DNA of 64,000 nt from Phoma sp. XZ068 (GCA_004835665.1 RBKR01000025.1:558001-622000), one strand, 5' to 3'. Positions 21,459-33,826 are shown, numbered from the stretch's first letter. The notes: generated by a model not told the origin, from the sequence alone. Program-made: numbers and translations.

Positions 21459-22065
21459 AGTGATGCTGTTTCCTGACACCACGAACAAAGCAGGGAACGG
21501 CAAAGGATTGTAAGGGTGCAAATGTGGGGAAGGCGCTGTCGTGCCTGGCTCTTCCCATTAGCTGCTCGACGCGTCGCGTCCAGGACGCGATTTGACGCTA
21601 GTGGGAATATTACGTCAGACGCGCATACCTCCAAAGCGTCGGGCGTGTTCACCCCAACGCTGTGAGTAGACATCAAATTCTCCTCTGGACAATATTGGCT
21701 TCGCATTCAGAGTCCCGACGCACTTGCACATCACATCGTCTCGCTCTTGCGTCGCTATTGTGAGTTCAATTTCGACAATAGCATATCGCACACTGGGCAC
21801 TCGCTCGCAGTCGTCTAAAGCACCATCACCGCGTCCCGGTTGTCCGATCGTCTCGAGAATCATACAGCAGATCTCAAACCTTACCTGGGTTGTGTGTCTT
21901 TTGAGCATACGAAGCTCTCACATTGTGCTGCGATCGACAGCCGATTTGTCTGATACAGAGTTCATTACGTGTTCAACAGAGTTGTATTACAAGTTACCGC
22001 GAAGACACACTAGACGTTCTCCTGTATCTTTGTAGTTTTATTTACTATACCTTGCTCTTATTCCC
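21459..22065. other. Intergenic: MSH2 promoter and 3' region of the rhodopsin-fold gene
   Basis: About 600 bp between two minus-strand genes. Apart from the MCB box it holds no supported feature. Confidence 0.5.
21569..21574. promoter_or_regulatory. MluI cell-cycle box (MCB) in the MSH2 promoter
   Basis: The palindrome ACGCGT lies 111 bp upstream of the MSH2 start codon. More GACGCG-type half sites follow at about 21,574-21,590. MCB elements bind the Mbp1/Swi6-type MBF complex and drive G1/S transcription of DNA-synthesis and repair genes in yeasts. The match is exact; its use in this organism is inferred. Confidence 0.6.
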
Positions 22066-23400
22066 TCAAAAGCTCTTTTTCTTTTCTTGATGAGAGTCTG
22101 GCGATTTCTCATATGCAACGGTCAGGTCCCGCGTTCGAACGATACCGTGGTCTTGCTCGAACGTGCGCTCGTCGGCATGCGCGTGATCTGAGCTTAGGAT
22201 GCTTTCCTGGCTATCTCGCCCCAGCGTCGTGTCGGAGATACCCATCTTTTTGTGATGCCTCGTTGTCCTACGTCCTTTGCTTCCAATCGTAGTCAGCTCC
22301 ATCTTGGCTCCGCTGTACCCGTGCTCGTCGCCAGTGCTGCCAAAGAGGCCTTTCCCGAAAACGCGATCGAATAGTGGCTGCAAAATCGGTATGCACGTGG
22401 CGATAATGAGAGCATTCCCTTCTATGGTAGTCCAAACAGTTATGTCGGCCGCATCATCTGTGCACGAGAATTAGCATATCCTTGATTACTTACACCGGAC
22501 CTCTACTCACAACTGAAATCGGGACTTGCAAATGCGGGCAGACGAGTCGTCTTATATATGGCTACAGCTCCAGCGCTAGATCTCAAGTCAGCCACTATTG
22601 CCACGCCAGCAAGGGGAAGCCTACATGGAACCCAATCCAAGTGCAATACTGAGGCACACCTTCTTCTTCAGGTTCATCTGTAGCCTATATAGAACAACGG
22701 CAGGATAGGCTGCGAGATAGAAATCCACGATAGCGGAGAAAGCTTTGAGACGGTCAATTCCATTCCGATCAACTGGCGGGAAACTTACTGCCGGCTACGA
22801 TGGCGTAGTATACCAGGATCCACGGGCTCCAGCAGGTCCCTCGCACGGAAAAGTCCCACTGCGATCGGGTTGGGGTACACTGTGCAAAGAGTATTACAGC
22901 GCACCCACACAAGACCAACAAACAGGCCGTTGTCATAGACCACAAGAATATCCTGTGCCTCCGGCTAGGGTTAGTGATCCTCGACAGGAGTGCAACCACA
23001 GCCAGCTTGGGAACACCGAATGAAAATACCCCAGGGCTGAACCCCGCTATGGTATACAAGACAGCACCAGACTTCTGTTCGTCAGTGAGCAAAATGAAGT
23101 GGCGCCCATTTCCCGATCTCACGCCTGCTATCGTTAAGCCAAGCGTAATATAGCCGGATAGCTGTGTGACGCATCAGTATGCTGAGCAGTGTAGCAACAT
23201 GATGTCTAGGAATTACTTACCATGGAGACCATAATCAACCAATCGTCAAGCCTGATTGCTGACAGGATTCTGCCTCTCACATAGAGCCTTGCAGCAACAA
23301 AGACCGTGGCCACTGCGGTAAGCGTGATACATGTCGATAGAATTGTAGGCCCTTTGTTCTGACTGGCGAAGCCTGGAGGTAGTATCTGTGGTGTTGCCAT
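22066..23400 (-). CDS. Fungal rhodopsin-domain (SAT4-type) seven-helix membrane protein
   Basis: Five exons: 23221-23400, 22789-23161, 22625-22742, 22511-22575 and 22066-22457. They give 375 residues (391 if the in-frame ATG at 23448 is used). The order is typical of the fungal integral membrane family often called SAT4 or rhodopsin-domain proteins. Markers are MATPQILPPGFASQNKGPTI, a first helix, the ARLYVRGRILSAIRLDDWLI motif, QCTPTRSQWDF with a following CW, FSAIVDFYLAAYPAVVLYRL, then QMNLKKK, and ITVWTTIEGNALIIATCIP before the cytosolic tail. The tail is hydrophilic, with Lys/His/Ser-rich stretches. The third intron (22576-22624) was needed to bypass a stop and restores GLGSIAGAVAIYKTTRLP. 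Substrate or signal is unknown. It is divergent from an O-methyltransferase gene, sharing about 1.1 kb of upstream DNA. Confidence 0.9.
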
Positions 23401-24542
23401 AGCGCCCGAGCCTGGTGGTTCCGGAAGAATATGAGTGATATACTGCACTACAAGGACTCAAAGAGATTTTTGACATCTCTCCGACCGGACCATAATCTCC
23501 CGATGGTCATATGCCCCGTGCCTTCACAGGCATCTGTACTGAAGACCAATTAGGACAAGTGCATCCGCATCCTGAAACAAGATTACCCGATTATTCTACT
23601 GAAAGTTCTTAATATGATAGCGTAACGAAGGTCTACTAGAGCGCCGCAGTGGCGGCCTATGAAGATGTACTTATCTACGTCGGGCGGCGCCACAAATACG
23701 CGCTCAGGAGAGAAGTTGAAGCTTATTTCTGCACGAGAAATACCGGTGGAGCTCAATTGACCTCCCTACTAAGCTGCTACCTGCGGCTGCTGTTATGTGT
23801 ATGGAGCTTGAAGAATCCCACTTTACTTATGACAGCCTGGTCCTTCATGATGTTTGCAAACCACCTCGTGAACGCCCTGTAGATGCCAAGTAGTTTGAGC
23901 GACAAGGCCTTGTTAGGAACAATCTGCTCATTCCAATTATCACCAGTTCGGGACAGGAACCCCATAGTGAAACAACTGTTTAGGCTGATCTAGTCGTTCT
24001 GCTTCCCTTGGCGCTATGTTCATGCGGCGCAGCCGAATGGATGTCGGGACATTACCGGCCTTCCTCTATTGCGACGCAAATCTCGCGGAAGCACGTCTAG
24101 CGGAACCTTCATCCAGTGATACGGACCGTCCCGTTCCTTTGAACCCATGTCAAATTTAATTCCGCACCGATTCCCGCTTCCCGTACTTACGCACCAATTG
24201 AGAACCACGCTACTTGTACAGTGGCATAGTACGATAGTACGATGAAACGCGGGTCTGCTGGATTGACTGCGCCGCATGAATTCCGGAGTGTTGCTCGCTT
24301 CGGACAAGGCGCCATTGCGGGCCAAGGCGGTCAATTGCAGCATACATATTGCTATGAGTTCCCTGTACATATGCTGGGCTCGGACGATATACATAGGTAC
24401 AAGGGCCGATACAATAAAATCTGTTCTGCAACTCTGAACATCCCCTACCCAGCAGCGCCCCAGATACAATCTCTTGTGGATCATGCCAAAGTTTTCATCG
24501 CCGTTTTCTCTTTCAGCCAAACGCATCTAGACCTTCAAGAAA
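23401..24542. promoter_or_regulatory. Divergent upstream region shared by rhodopsin-fold and O-methyltransferase genes
   Basis: About 1.1 kb between two start codons pointing away from each other. Short open frames inside it have no family signal. Co-regulation of the two genes from this region is plausible but is inferred from layout only. Confidence 0.4.
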
Positions 24543-26105
24543 ATGACTGTCGATCAGCATGACGCGTTCGTGGATGAGGCTGGAGTAGGGGCATTTGAGT
24601 CCAACTCGCTGCTCGATTTTAGCATTGCCATACGTGCAAACAATGCAGACGCTGTCCCAGGTATCCTAAAGAAACTTTCAGAGGCTGGAAATGCACCATC
24701 TGTTGAAAATGATGATACTCGTCTGGCGATGCTTGCCAATGCTCGGGCTCTCGTGAGAGCTCTGGAGACTCCTCGAGAAACGATGATAAAGCACAACTGG
24801 GCACAGGTATATTTGGGACCTCCATTGAGGCAAACAAGCTCACTGACTCCAGAATTGTGACACTAGGCAGGCTGTCACTCTGCCATTACAACCTGCTACA
24901 ACGCAGGTGTCTTCGGAGTGCTCAACGACAAACCAATGAAAGTCGATGAGATTGCGAGGAAGCTTGGAAAACCTCGCGAAACGTTGAGTGAGACTTGCTA
25001 CGAGAAGGTGATGTTGTGAGGCCGCTTACATAACTAGGTCGCTTATTGAGGCATATCGCGGCGATGGGCTACATTGAAGAGACGGATTTCGATGAATATG
25101 CCGCCACCAATTTCTCGAAGGCGTTAACCATTCGAACCATTGGAGATGCCTACCCATGTCTGTAAGTATTCTGTATAAGTGCGCATTTACTGTAGTGCAA
25201 AACTGATCAGGTCAGCGCTGGTGGAGGCCACCCGGCCTGCAGCAAGTTCGCAGAGTACATGGCGAAGAACAATTACGAGACTCCTTCAGACCTGAAATCG
25301 GGACCTTTTCAGGACGCATTCAACACAAAACTGAACATGTTTGAATATTTCCATGCGCATCAACCACTGGGAAGTCAATTCAACAATCACATGAGTGGTT
25401 ACCGACAAGGTCGACCGAGTTGGATGGACCCCAATTTCTACCCTGTCGAGGACCGCCTGATCAACGGCATGGGTACTTCCAGTGAAGCTGTGATGCTGGT
25501 GGATGTCGGTGGAGGCCTAGGGCATGACCTCGAAGAGTTCAGGTACACTGTCGCGTAGACCTTATCCTGACTTGCACACTAACAACATCTTAAGAACCAA
25601 ATATCCCAACGCTCCTGGTCGGCTTGTGTTGCAAGACCTTCCGGCTGTCATCGACAGTATTCAGCAGCTGGATTCCAAGATTGAGCGCATGAAGCATGAC
25701 TTCCATACCGAGCAACCACTAAGAGGTAGGTCTGATAGCAGCAACCCCTCAGCAAACAAGAACGAGAACTGACTCTTAATCATAGCGGCTCGGGCATACT
25801 ACATGCACTCAGTATTGCACGACTGGAAGGACGATGTATGTGAGAGCATCTTGGTGCCAATCGTCAGTGCCATGGAGCGGGGGTACAGCAAACTGCTGAT
25901 AAATGAAAACGTCATTCCCGACAAAGCGTCAAACTGGGAGGCCACTGCTTTGGACATGATGATGATGAATTTGTTCGCTTCTAAAGAGCGGACGGCGTCT
26001 GATTGGAGCCAGCTGTTGGAGTCACCCAAACTTGGTCTGAAGATTGTACGAATTTGGAACGCCAAGAATTCTCAGGAGAGTTTGATTGAGTGCGAACTGG
26101 TATAA
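24543..26105 (+). CDS. SAM-dependent O-methyltransferase (fungal plant-COMT-like)
   Basis: Six exons: 24543-24806, 24867-24987, 25038-25161, 25216-25542, 25595-25725 and 25786-26105. They encode 428 residues and all phases close. The family methylates hydroxyl groups of small aromatic compounds, often in secondary metabolism. An N-terminal helical/winged-helix dimerisation region contains CYNAGVFGVLNDKPMKVDEI, ARKLGKPRETLSRLLRHIAA and GYIEETDFDEYAATNFSKAL. The SAM site is VMLVDVGGGLGHDLEEF, followed by RLVLQDLPAVI. The catalytic region has YYMHSVLHDWKDD with the His-Asp pair expected of the COMT-type base, then LLINENVIPDKASNWEATAL and DMMMMNLFASKERT. The fourth exon uses the second of two AGs (after GTCAG). 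No polyketide synthase or other backbone gene lies in the window. Confidence 0.93.
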
Positions 26106-28651
26106 TTGCATATCTATCTGGCACATTGGGATTTTGGCCCACCTATCTATTTATTGACTCTATCTACCGGGCATGCTTTATAAAAAGAAGATAGACATAA
26201 TGCACACGCCGTCTGTTCGTCAATTTTGATTCCTTGTGATAGAAAGCATATACTATAAGGATGAGATTGGCCATTAGGTCTACAAGAACTCGTGCTCATT
26301 CATAACTGAGGGGAAAAAAAAGGCATCAATTTGCGCAGCTCTATGTAATACTTCAACACAACCATGACTTGGTTGCCTCATTCGCTCTCATAAACATGAA
26401 TGCAAGACAATGAGTTATAAAGAGTATTATGCGATGCTAGAAGAATAAATGTCATTGAAATTCATTGGCGCAGTAAGAATCCGAACTTGACCTATGGCTG
26501 AAGGACCTCGGTCTGTAGCTGTGTAACGGCTTCACAGTTTGAGCGAGGCATCTAATCTGGGACTGGATCTTAAAGATTTTAGGCCATGCTCCTTCTGAGT
26601 GTCTGGCTTTCGGCCGTCGCGGGTCTAGAACCAAGCCTATAGTTTGTTTTCTTTCTCCTTTAACCTAGAAGTAAGCTATAAGCTCAGAAGGTTGAGATTG
26701 AAACGCCATAATGGTCTTCATTGTATTCTTTCAGTCATGTTGGAACGCAGCAATTATTGTGTTTAGAAAATGCCGACAGTCACCATTGAATAAGTAGCAT
26801 CCAATCTAGATAGCAAACCGTTGTCTGCGGATACTTTGTATCGATGATTCTAGAAGAGATAGTATCGCCGATCAACTCTGTCACTTGGTGATAAGTTCTG
26901 GGACAACTTTGCCCGTTCAATTGCAGCAAAAGATCAGGGTCTCCGCGGCTAATACTCACCAGCGGGTGAATCAAATCCTAGAAAGGAGGCCATAATTCGT
27001 ACAGTTCTGGCAAATCGAACATGAAGGAAGCACTTTTTGCTTTTCCCTCATCGTATTCCATTGTCTGTCGGCAGGGATAGCCGTTGCACTGAGTAGCCTG
27101 AGAAGTGGGGCGGAGACCGCTTGGACTGTGCGGACCACAGCCGACGATGAATCGGATATTACCTAGGTAGGTACGCTGCTTAAAATCAGGGATTCCAGCG
27201 CTAGTAAAAAGAGGAAGTAGAACAACATCAGTTGACTGATGAATTACGCACCGTTAAAGTGAGCCTTGTCAGTGACGGAACTCATAAGCTGGTTGTATAC
27301 TATGATGCTAAGCTTACTATACTACCCAGGTAATGTGAGTACTAAGGTGACCGTTCACTCGTGTCGTGACACATAAGCATACCAGTGTGCCTCAATTGTG
27401 CGGTGCCTCAATTTTGCGACAACTGGTAACTATGATTTTCCACTGCGTTTCCTCAAAATCACGAAGCCTTTGATCCTGATTTCGCAGTCAACGGCGCTCT
27501 GATCTGTCATCGGACAGTCACATCTTTGAGAGCTGTTGGTATATCATCCATTGTAGGTTATCTTCTTTTAAACTTGTGAGCGTTCTAGGTATGCAACATC
27601 GTGCTACAAGTGCCATCTGTACGTTCTAATGAATAACATATCCATACCATAACTGACACGAGCTTAATCTAGCATCTCAGATATGATCGTCGGGACATCC
27701 TGCAGTGGCCGTGACGTCAAAAATGAGATTGTGCTGAGTCAGATCTGGACCGTCCCACTCGACACACATCTTTTGCAGCTTCTTCAAGTTCATAACTCTA
27801 CCACAGATCTTATCTATGGCTATGATGTGCAGTTTGTTAGCTAATGGAACATAAATAGCGAGCCCAAGGTTGCGACATCTTTGTACAACAATCATCGTAT
27901 TTCCCGGAAGACGCTTCAAGTTTTGGTATGACTTTGTACGAAGAGCCCACGGATTGACCTAGACCGACAGAAGCACCCCTACCAAGATCGAGGATCAGCA
28001 TCGAACAGATCCGCATCTTCCATACATGCTGGCTAGTACTAGCCTAGCTAAAGCACAGTTACCGCTCGTGCGCTGTTGACCAGTGCCTTTGTTTGGCGAC
28101 AGGGGATTGCATGGCTGCCTACCAACGGTATTTTCAGACCCAATGCAACGGCCAGTCAAGATTGACTTTCTAAAATTTCACAAAGCTCCACGTCGACATT
28201 CTTGGTGGTTTTTGGATACAGCCGTTGAGCGTTTCGAACCCAATCCCTGCTGCATACGCGGCCGCGCCGCGCTAGCATATCAGATCCGATGCATCGCCAC
28301 TTGTGACTTGCTTGCGATTTAGGCGGCCGCGTGCGCTTCCTATCCTTAATTTTGGGGTTCCCACTATGAGGCTGAGGACTTTGCACAAAGCATCATAGCA
28401 GTCGTAAGCCACACCGTCACCCAGCTGTGCAAAGCTTGTACGAGGCCACAAAGCTTGTCACGATCGATATCGGACATCATAATAATTAACATGTTTAAAA
28501 ACAACGTTTTGAGGCTGTTTGCCTCGCTTCATTGTCAGTAGTACATTGCCAGTAGTAACGTCCTCACCTCCATCCATTCGCTTCTTCTGTCTTTGCGGCC
28601 TGCATTGGACCATACATTCGTTTCTTATAGCGTGCATTTCATTTATCCAGA
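26106..28651. other. 2.5 kb gene-free region upstream of the GH3 gene
   Basis: This stretch has only very short open frames, frequent stops on both strands and slightly raised A+T. It contains one perfect TACCTAGGTA palindrome (27160-27169). I see no transposon ends, RNA gene or protein remnant. It may be a long promoter or an eroded insertion. Confidence 0.5.
27160..27169. repeat. TACCTAGGTA palindrome (copy 2 of 4)
   Basis: Same 10-bp palindrome, in the gene-free region upstream of the GH3 gene and extended by a further GGTA step. Confidence 0.8.
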
Positions 28652-31119
28652 ATGATGCTAAAAACCGATATTTGGCTTCTCGCCGCACTCTACTTTGGTG
28701 GTGCGGTTGATGGTGCTATCTCCTCTAACTATACCGAGGCCATTTTGAGCTCTGGTACCGGTAGGTATCCCTGGTCCACTAGAGTTGTCACTGCTAACGA
28801 GGTGAAGTCAAACTTGGTGACTGGCAAGATGCCTTTGACAAGGCTTCAGAGTTCGTTGCATCGCTATCCACCATAGAGAAGCTTTCCATAATCACCGGCA
28901 GCGGAGCTGGCAACTATTCTGCCCTCCAGGGTTCCGACTCTTCTGCGAACCCAATCAATTACTACTTCGTAACTGCGTGGCCAGCTGGACTCGCAATGTC
29001 AATGACCTGGGACAAGGACGCTATCAATGGCCAGGGCCAAGCTCTTGGTGCTGAGTTCAAGGGCAAAGGTATGAACGTCGCATTTGCCCCAACTGTGCAG
29101 CCCCTCGGACGCTCCCCGTGGGGCGGCCGTAGTGGCGAATCGTATGGCCCTGATTCCTATTTGTCCGGTATCATGGCTGGTGAGCTTGCGAAAGGTATGG
29201 CTGCTTCAGGTGTTACTCCCAGTGCAAAGCACTACGTTCTGAACGAGCAGGAGACCAACCGTCAAGGGTCAAGCGGTGGTGGCGGTATGGGCGGTGCCAT
29301 GGGTGGAGGGGCCGGTGGACCTGGTGGCAACTCTACTGAGGGTGGACCGCCTTCAATGCGCCGTCGTCAAGAAGCTGGCAATTCCACTTCGTCTTCCTCA
29401 ACCGAGGCCTACAGTGTCGAGATCGGGGACAAGGCGTTTCATGAGACTTATCTCGCACCTTTCTACGATGCTGTCAAGGCTGGTGTCGGTGGTGTCATGT
29501 GCTCCATGCAAAAGATCAACGGATCCTATGGCTGCGAGAATCAAGGTACTCTTGCCAAATACTTGAAGGTAGAGCTTGGCTTCCCCGGATATATACATCC
29601 CGATGCTGGCGCTCAGCACACCAGCTTCGACTCTGCCAATGCTGGGTTAGACTACGGTTCCTCGTCATATTGGAGTAACTCCACCCTTGTCGCTGGTATT
29701 GCGAACGGCACGTTCGCCTCAGCACGTCTCGATGACATGGTCATCCGTCAATTGATGGGCCACTACAAACATCGACAGGAGATTTACCCCGATCACGCCG
29801 GTTATACCGATAACATTGACGTGCGTGCAAAGCACGGTGATTTGGCTCGCCAGTATGCAGCAGAGTCAATCGCGCTGCTCAAAAACACTGAAAACGCCCT
29901 TCCTCTAAAGGATGAAAAAGTCATTTCCATTTTTGGTCTCCACGCTGCGCCACGTCTCATGGGTCCGAACACTGCTCTCACGGTTATGTCTGGTGTTGAT
30001 TCTACCATGGAAGGTCACATGTCGCAGAACGGCGGGTCAGCCATGTCTTCGGCTGGATTTCTCGTCACTCCCTTCCAGGCATTCAACGAGCGCGCCCAAG
30101 CCGATGGTTTCATGCTGAAGTGGTGGCTCAACAACACCGTTGTCGAGAGCTCCGGCGGCGGTATGATGATCAGCGACGGTTCCGGTACTGAGATTTCTGA
30201 AACAACTCTGGGTATCGCCGACGGCTCTGAGGCGTGCGTCGTGTTCCTCAATGCTTGGGCTGGTGAGGGTGGTGACAGGAGCGAGCTGGCCAACGCTGAG
30301 GGTGACTAGTGAGTACTCTCCCTACTCTTGTGTGCTCGTCAAATAACATCATACAGCCTTGTAAACACCGTTGCCAACAATTGCAACAATACTATCGTCG
30401 TGGTCAATACCGTTGGTCCTCGTCTTCTTGATCAGTGGGCCACTCACGAGAACATCACCGGTATTCTCTATGGTGGACCTCTCGGCCAGTCCTCCGGCCA
30501 CGCCATCAACGATGTCCTATTCGGCGACGTCAACCCCTCCGGCAAGCTCATTCACACCATTGCCAAGAACGAATCCGATTACGACCCTAACACTCAGATC
30601 AGCGAGGAGTCCGTGATCAGCTTCTCCGAGGGCAACTATATCGACTATAAGTACTTTGACCAAAAGAACTCGACACCTCGCTACGAATTTGGCTTCGGGC
30701 TCTCCTACACCACCTTCAAGTACGGCGACAAGGTTGACATTTCGCCCAAGACCCAGCTCCTTTCTAACGAGTTTGCAAGCGGTGATCTTGCCGTTGGTGG
30801 ACGTGAGGATCTCTGGGACATTGTTGCTGAAATCAGCACTGATATCACGAACGACGGCAAGGTCGCAGGTGCTGAGGTTGCGCAGCTTTACGTTGAATTC
30901 CCTGCTACTGCTGATGAGCCTGTGCGCCAACTTCGCGGTTTCCAGAAGATCAGGATTGAGTCTGGAAAGACTGAAAAGGCCAGCTTCCAGCTTCGTCGTC
31001 GTGATCTATCTGTTTGGAATGTTGAGAAGCAGGAGTGGCAGATTGTACGCGGTGAATACAAGTTCAACGTTGGAGCTTCTAGCAGGGACTTCAAAGTCAG
31101 CGGTACTTTGACTGTGTAA
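28652..31119 (+). CDS. Secreted GH3 beta-glucosidase with a Gly-rich loop insertion
   Basis: Exons 28652-28760, 28802-30308 and 30357-31119 give 792 residues. GH3 beta-glucosidases release glucose from cellobiose and other beta-glucosides outside the cell. A signal peptide (DIWLLAALYFGGAVDG) is followed by the N-terminal domain: FDKASEFVASLSTIEKLSII, GLAMSMTWDKD, NVAFAPTVQPLGRSPWGGR, SAKHYVLNEQE. After that motif lies an insertion of about 50 residues rich in Gly, Met and Ser plus a basic MRRRQE stretch. The nucleophile region reads GYIHPDAGAQHTSFDSANAG, where most relatives have SDW; the Asp is kept. The C-terminal GH3 domain (NAWAGEGGDRSELANAEGDY, then ILYGGPLGQSSGHAINDVLF) and a fibronectin-III-like domain ending VSGTLTV follow. 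Intron 1 is only 41 nt, and its placement is supported by restoring LGDWQDAF. Confidence 0.92.
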
Positions 31120-31976
31120 GTTAGATTCGATACGTGCAGACATGTGCAGTCTTTGATGCGGCTCTGTCTACAACCATATTCTCTGGAGTTCACTTTACAC
31201 TTGTCGCTACTCGTGTTTTCTTCGGTTCAGATCTTCAAGCCATGTTCTTAAGTCAAATTGTACCCAATAACCTATTCGCTGTTAGGAGTGCTTCATTGTT
31301 TGCTTCGTTACATCTCTCAACGTATATCCGTTTCGTTGCCGGTCCTTCGTGTCACAACCACCAGGGATGATGACGTCGGCAGCACTTCGTTCGTTGCCGC
31401 AGACTCGGAACACGCACCTTCTTCGCACAAGATTGCACGTGGTTGAGTCCGGCCACTTCCTAAGCCTTCGCTCCTGCCTTACGCATTGTACGCGCATTCG
31501 CAACTCATATATATCCCCGTACCTAAAAACGCCAAAGGAAGAACAAGGCAGGTCGAAAGCAAGGTTCGAAGGAGCGATAAGGAAGACCAAGCACCCCGGC
31601 TCATGTACCTTGCAACGCCGGCAAGGCGAAGATCCAATGATCGCTGCAAGCGCCCATTCCCGGGGTTGACCGTATCAGGAAGGTATGCTCGGCTAGCGTG
31701 GAAGCGACACTATGTTTAACCGATGTGATTGGTCAACCGGTTGCACCGACTCGCATCAAGGAACGGCGAACAAGGGACTTTCGGCAGGTAGGAAGGAGGG
31801 GAACAATGTAAAGCGATGCTATGATGGGGTCAGAGGAGGAGATGATCCAAATCAAACATCACGCCAGCAAGGCAAACTAGGTGCGGTGAAGCATTTAAGA
31901 CGTGGCCGTCCGACATCCGTTACTAGACTTCGTTTGCTCCATCACATCCCTTCGCTTTCACGTCAGGTCGGTCAAT
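31120..31976. other. Intergenic region between GH3 and carboxypeptidase genes
   Basis: About 0.86 kb, no supported gene. The promoter of the carboxypeptidase gene lies at the right end, where ATTTAAG at about 31,892 may act as a TATA-like element. Confidence 0.5.
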
Positions 31977-33463
31977 ATGAAGTACGCTCTTGGTGCAGCT
32001 CTTATCCTACAGAGCTCCGTAGCTCTAGCTGAGCTCCTGCCTGTTCACCTCAAGGCTCCTACCACGGCTCATTTCCGGGACATCGTTCGCAATGATACCT
32101 ACGACTTCGGTTGCAGAGCTATCGCTCACCCTACGGACGATGGCCACTTCACACTCCACGCATTGTTGACCGAGGATCAAATCTCGCATTTGACGAAAGA
32201 GTATGAGTCGGTTAATGAGATCACCATCCACCGCCAGATGGTTAAGAGGGCGGCCACTGCTCCTATCGGCACCGGCGACCGTTTCAAGGCTGGAACAGTT
32301 TCCCCTGTCGGTCTCGGCACGCAAGCAAGTGGTACCACGATCTCCAGCATCATGAATGTTGCGGAAGTCAACTCCGCGTTCAACGCACTGGTTAAGAACT
32401 ACGGTGTTGGCTCGGTCACGCTTCCATACAAAACATTCAACGGTGCCACTTCATATGCCGGTTTTGTTGGTGCAGGAACAGACAAGTCGGCATACCGCCT
32501 CTACCTCAGCGCTGGCGTGCACGCTCGTGAGCGAGGCGGGCCGGATCAGCTCCTTTACTGGATCTCTGATCTGCTCGCCGCCAACAAGGCTGGCACTGGA
32601 CTTACTTACGGTAAGAAGACTTACACCAATGCTCAAGTAAAGAGTGTTCTCGCCGCTGGTATTGTCTTCTTCCCTCTCGTCAACCCAGATGGCGTCACAT
32701 ACGACCAGTCCAGCGGCTCCCTCTGGCGCAAGAACAGGAACACTAAATCGGGATCCAGCGGAAATTCCATTGGTGTCGACATCAACCGAAACTTCGATTT
32801 CCTGTGGAACTTCCGCAAGTACTTCGATGCTAGTGAGACACCGGCTTCCACATCACCAAGCTCCGAGACATTCTACGGCACTGCAGCTGCTTCCGAGGCG
32901 GAGACAAAGAACCACGTGTCACTTTATGATACTTTCCCCAAGGTAAAGCCTGAATTCCACCATTTGCGTTGCCTGTACTGATTAAATCACAGATTCGTTG
33001 GTTCATGGACATCCACTCCGCTGCTGGTGACATCCTCTACTCTTGGGGTGATGATGACGACCAAACTACCACTTCAACCATGAATTTCCTTAACAGCGCT
33101 TATGATGGCAAGCGCGGTGTAACTGGCGATACGGTCTACAAAGAGTACATTCCAGCCACCGACTTCACCAACATCAAGAATGTCGCCGCAAAGACTATCG
33201 CAGCTATGAAGGCTGTTGGCGGCCGCGCGTACACTTCTATCCAATCAGTTGGCTTGTACCCCACCTCGGGTGCGAGTGATGATTACGCGTTCAGCAGATT
33301 CTGGGCGAAGCCTGGTGTCAACAAGGTTTACGGGTACACTATGGAGTTCGGCTACAGTACAAACTTCTACCCAACACTGACTGAGTTCAACCAGAACATT
33401 TTAGATACAAATGCCGGATTCATGGACTGGTCACTGGCGGCAATTGCTGTGGGTCTAGATTAG
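31977..33463 (+). CDS. Secreted M14 zinc carboxypeptidase
   Basis: Exons 31977-32942 and 32993-33463 encode 478 residues. M14 enzymes remove C-terminal residues from peptides and proteins. The start MKYALGAALILQSSVALA is a clear signal peptide, so the upstream in-frame ATG at 31902 is not used. A propeptide-like part runs to about residue 120. The zinc site is GVHARERGGPD (His and Glu) and DIHSAAGD (second His). The substrate-binding Asn-Arg is in VDINRNFDFLWNF. The general-acid Glu is in YGYTMEFGY near the C-terminus. WRKNRN and LVNPDGVTYD are further family marks. The single 50-nt intron ends GATTAAATCACAG. The gene follows the GH3 enzyme in the same direction, in a run of secreted hydrolases. 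Confidence 0.95.
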
Positions 33464-33826
33464 AGAGTGGATGGAGGCGTTATGGAGAGAATTAGGCGTT
33501 GCTATTGCAATTGATACCAAGAACCTGGTGTATGTAGTGTGGCCATCGATGAAAATACCATCCATTTCTTCCAAATGCACAGCCCAGTGTTTTAAAATTC
33601 TATTTCTTAATCGAAGAGTTTCGTGAATGGCTCGTAACATCTTCCTCTTTTCACTAATCAGACTCTATGGTACAAAAGTGTAAAACCGACCTTTTGAGCG
33701 AGAGTCATACAATTATTATGAACATAATGGATTCAGCCAAGTTGCCTTTGCGTCTTCGGGTGAGGAAAACAGATTCACGTATACTAGGCTCATTCCAACA
33801 TTGACGGCCTTCTACTTGTCGTAGCC

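Noticed and set aside
23777..23965. 62-codon frame in the divergent promoter
   Set aside because: Too short and compositionally ordinary; no sign of being a separate gene.
26590..26640. GGGTCTAGAACC resembling a tRNA B box
   Set aside because: The acceptor stem and anticodon arm cannot be formed around it.
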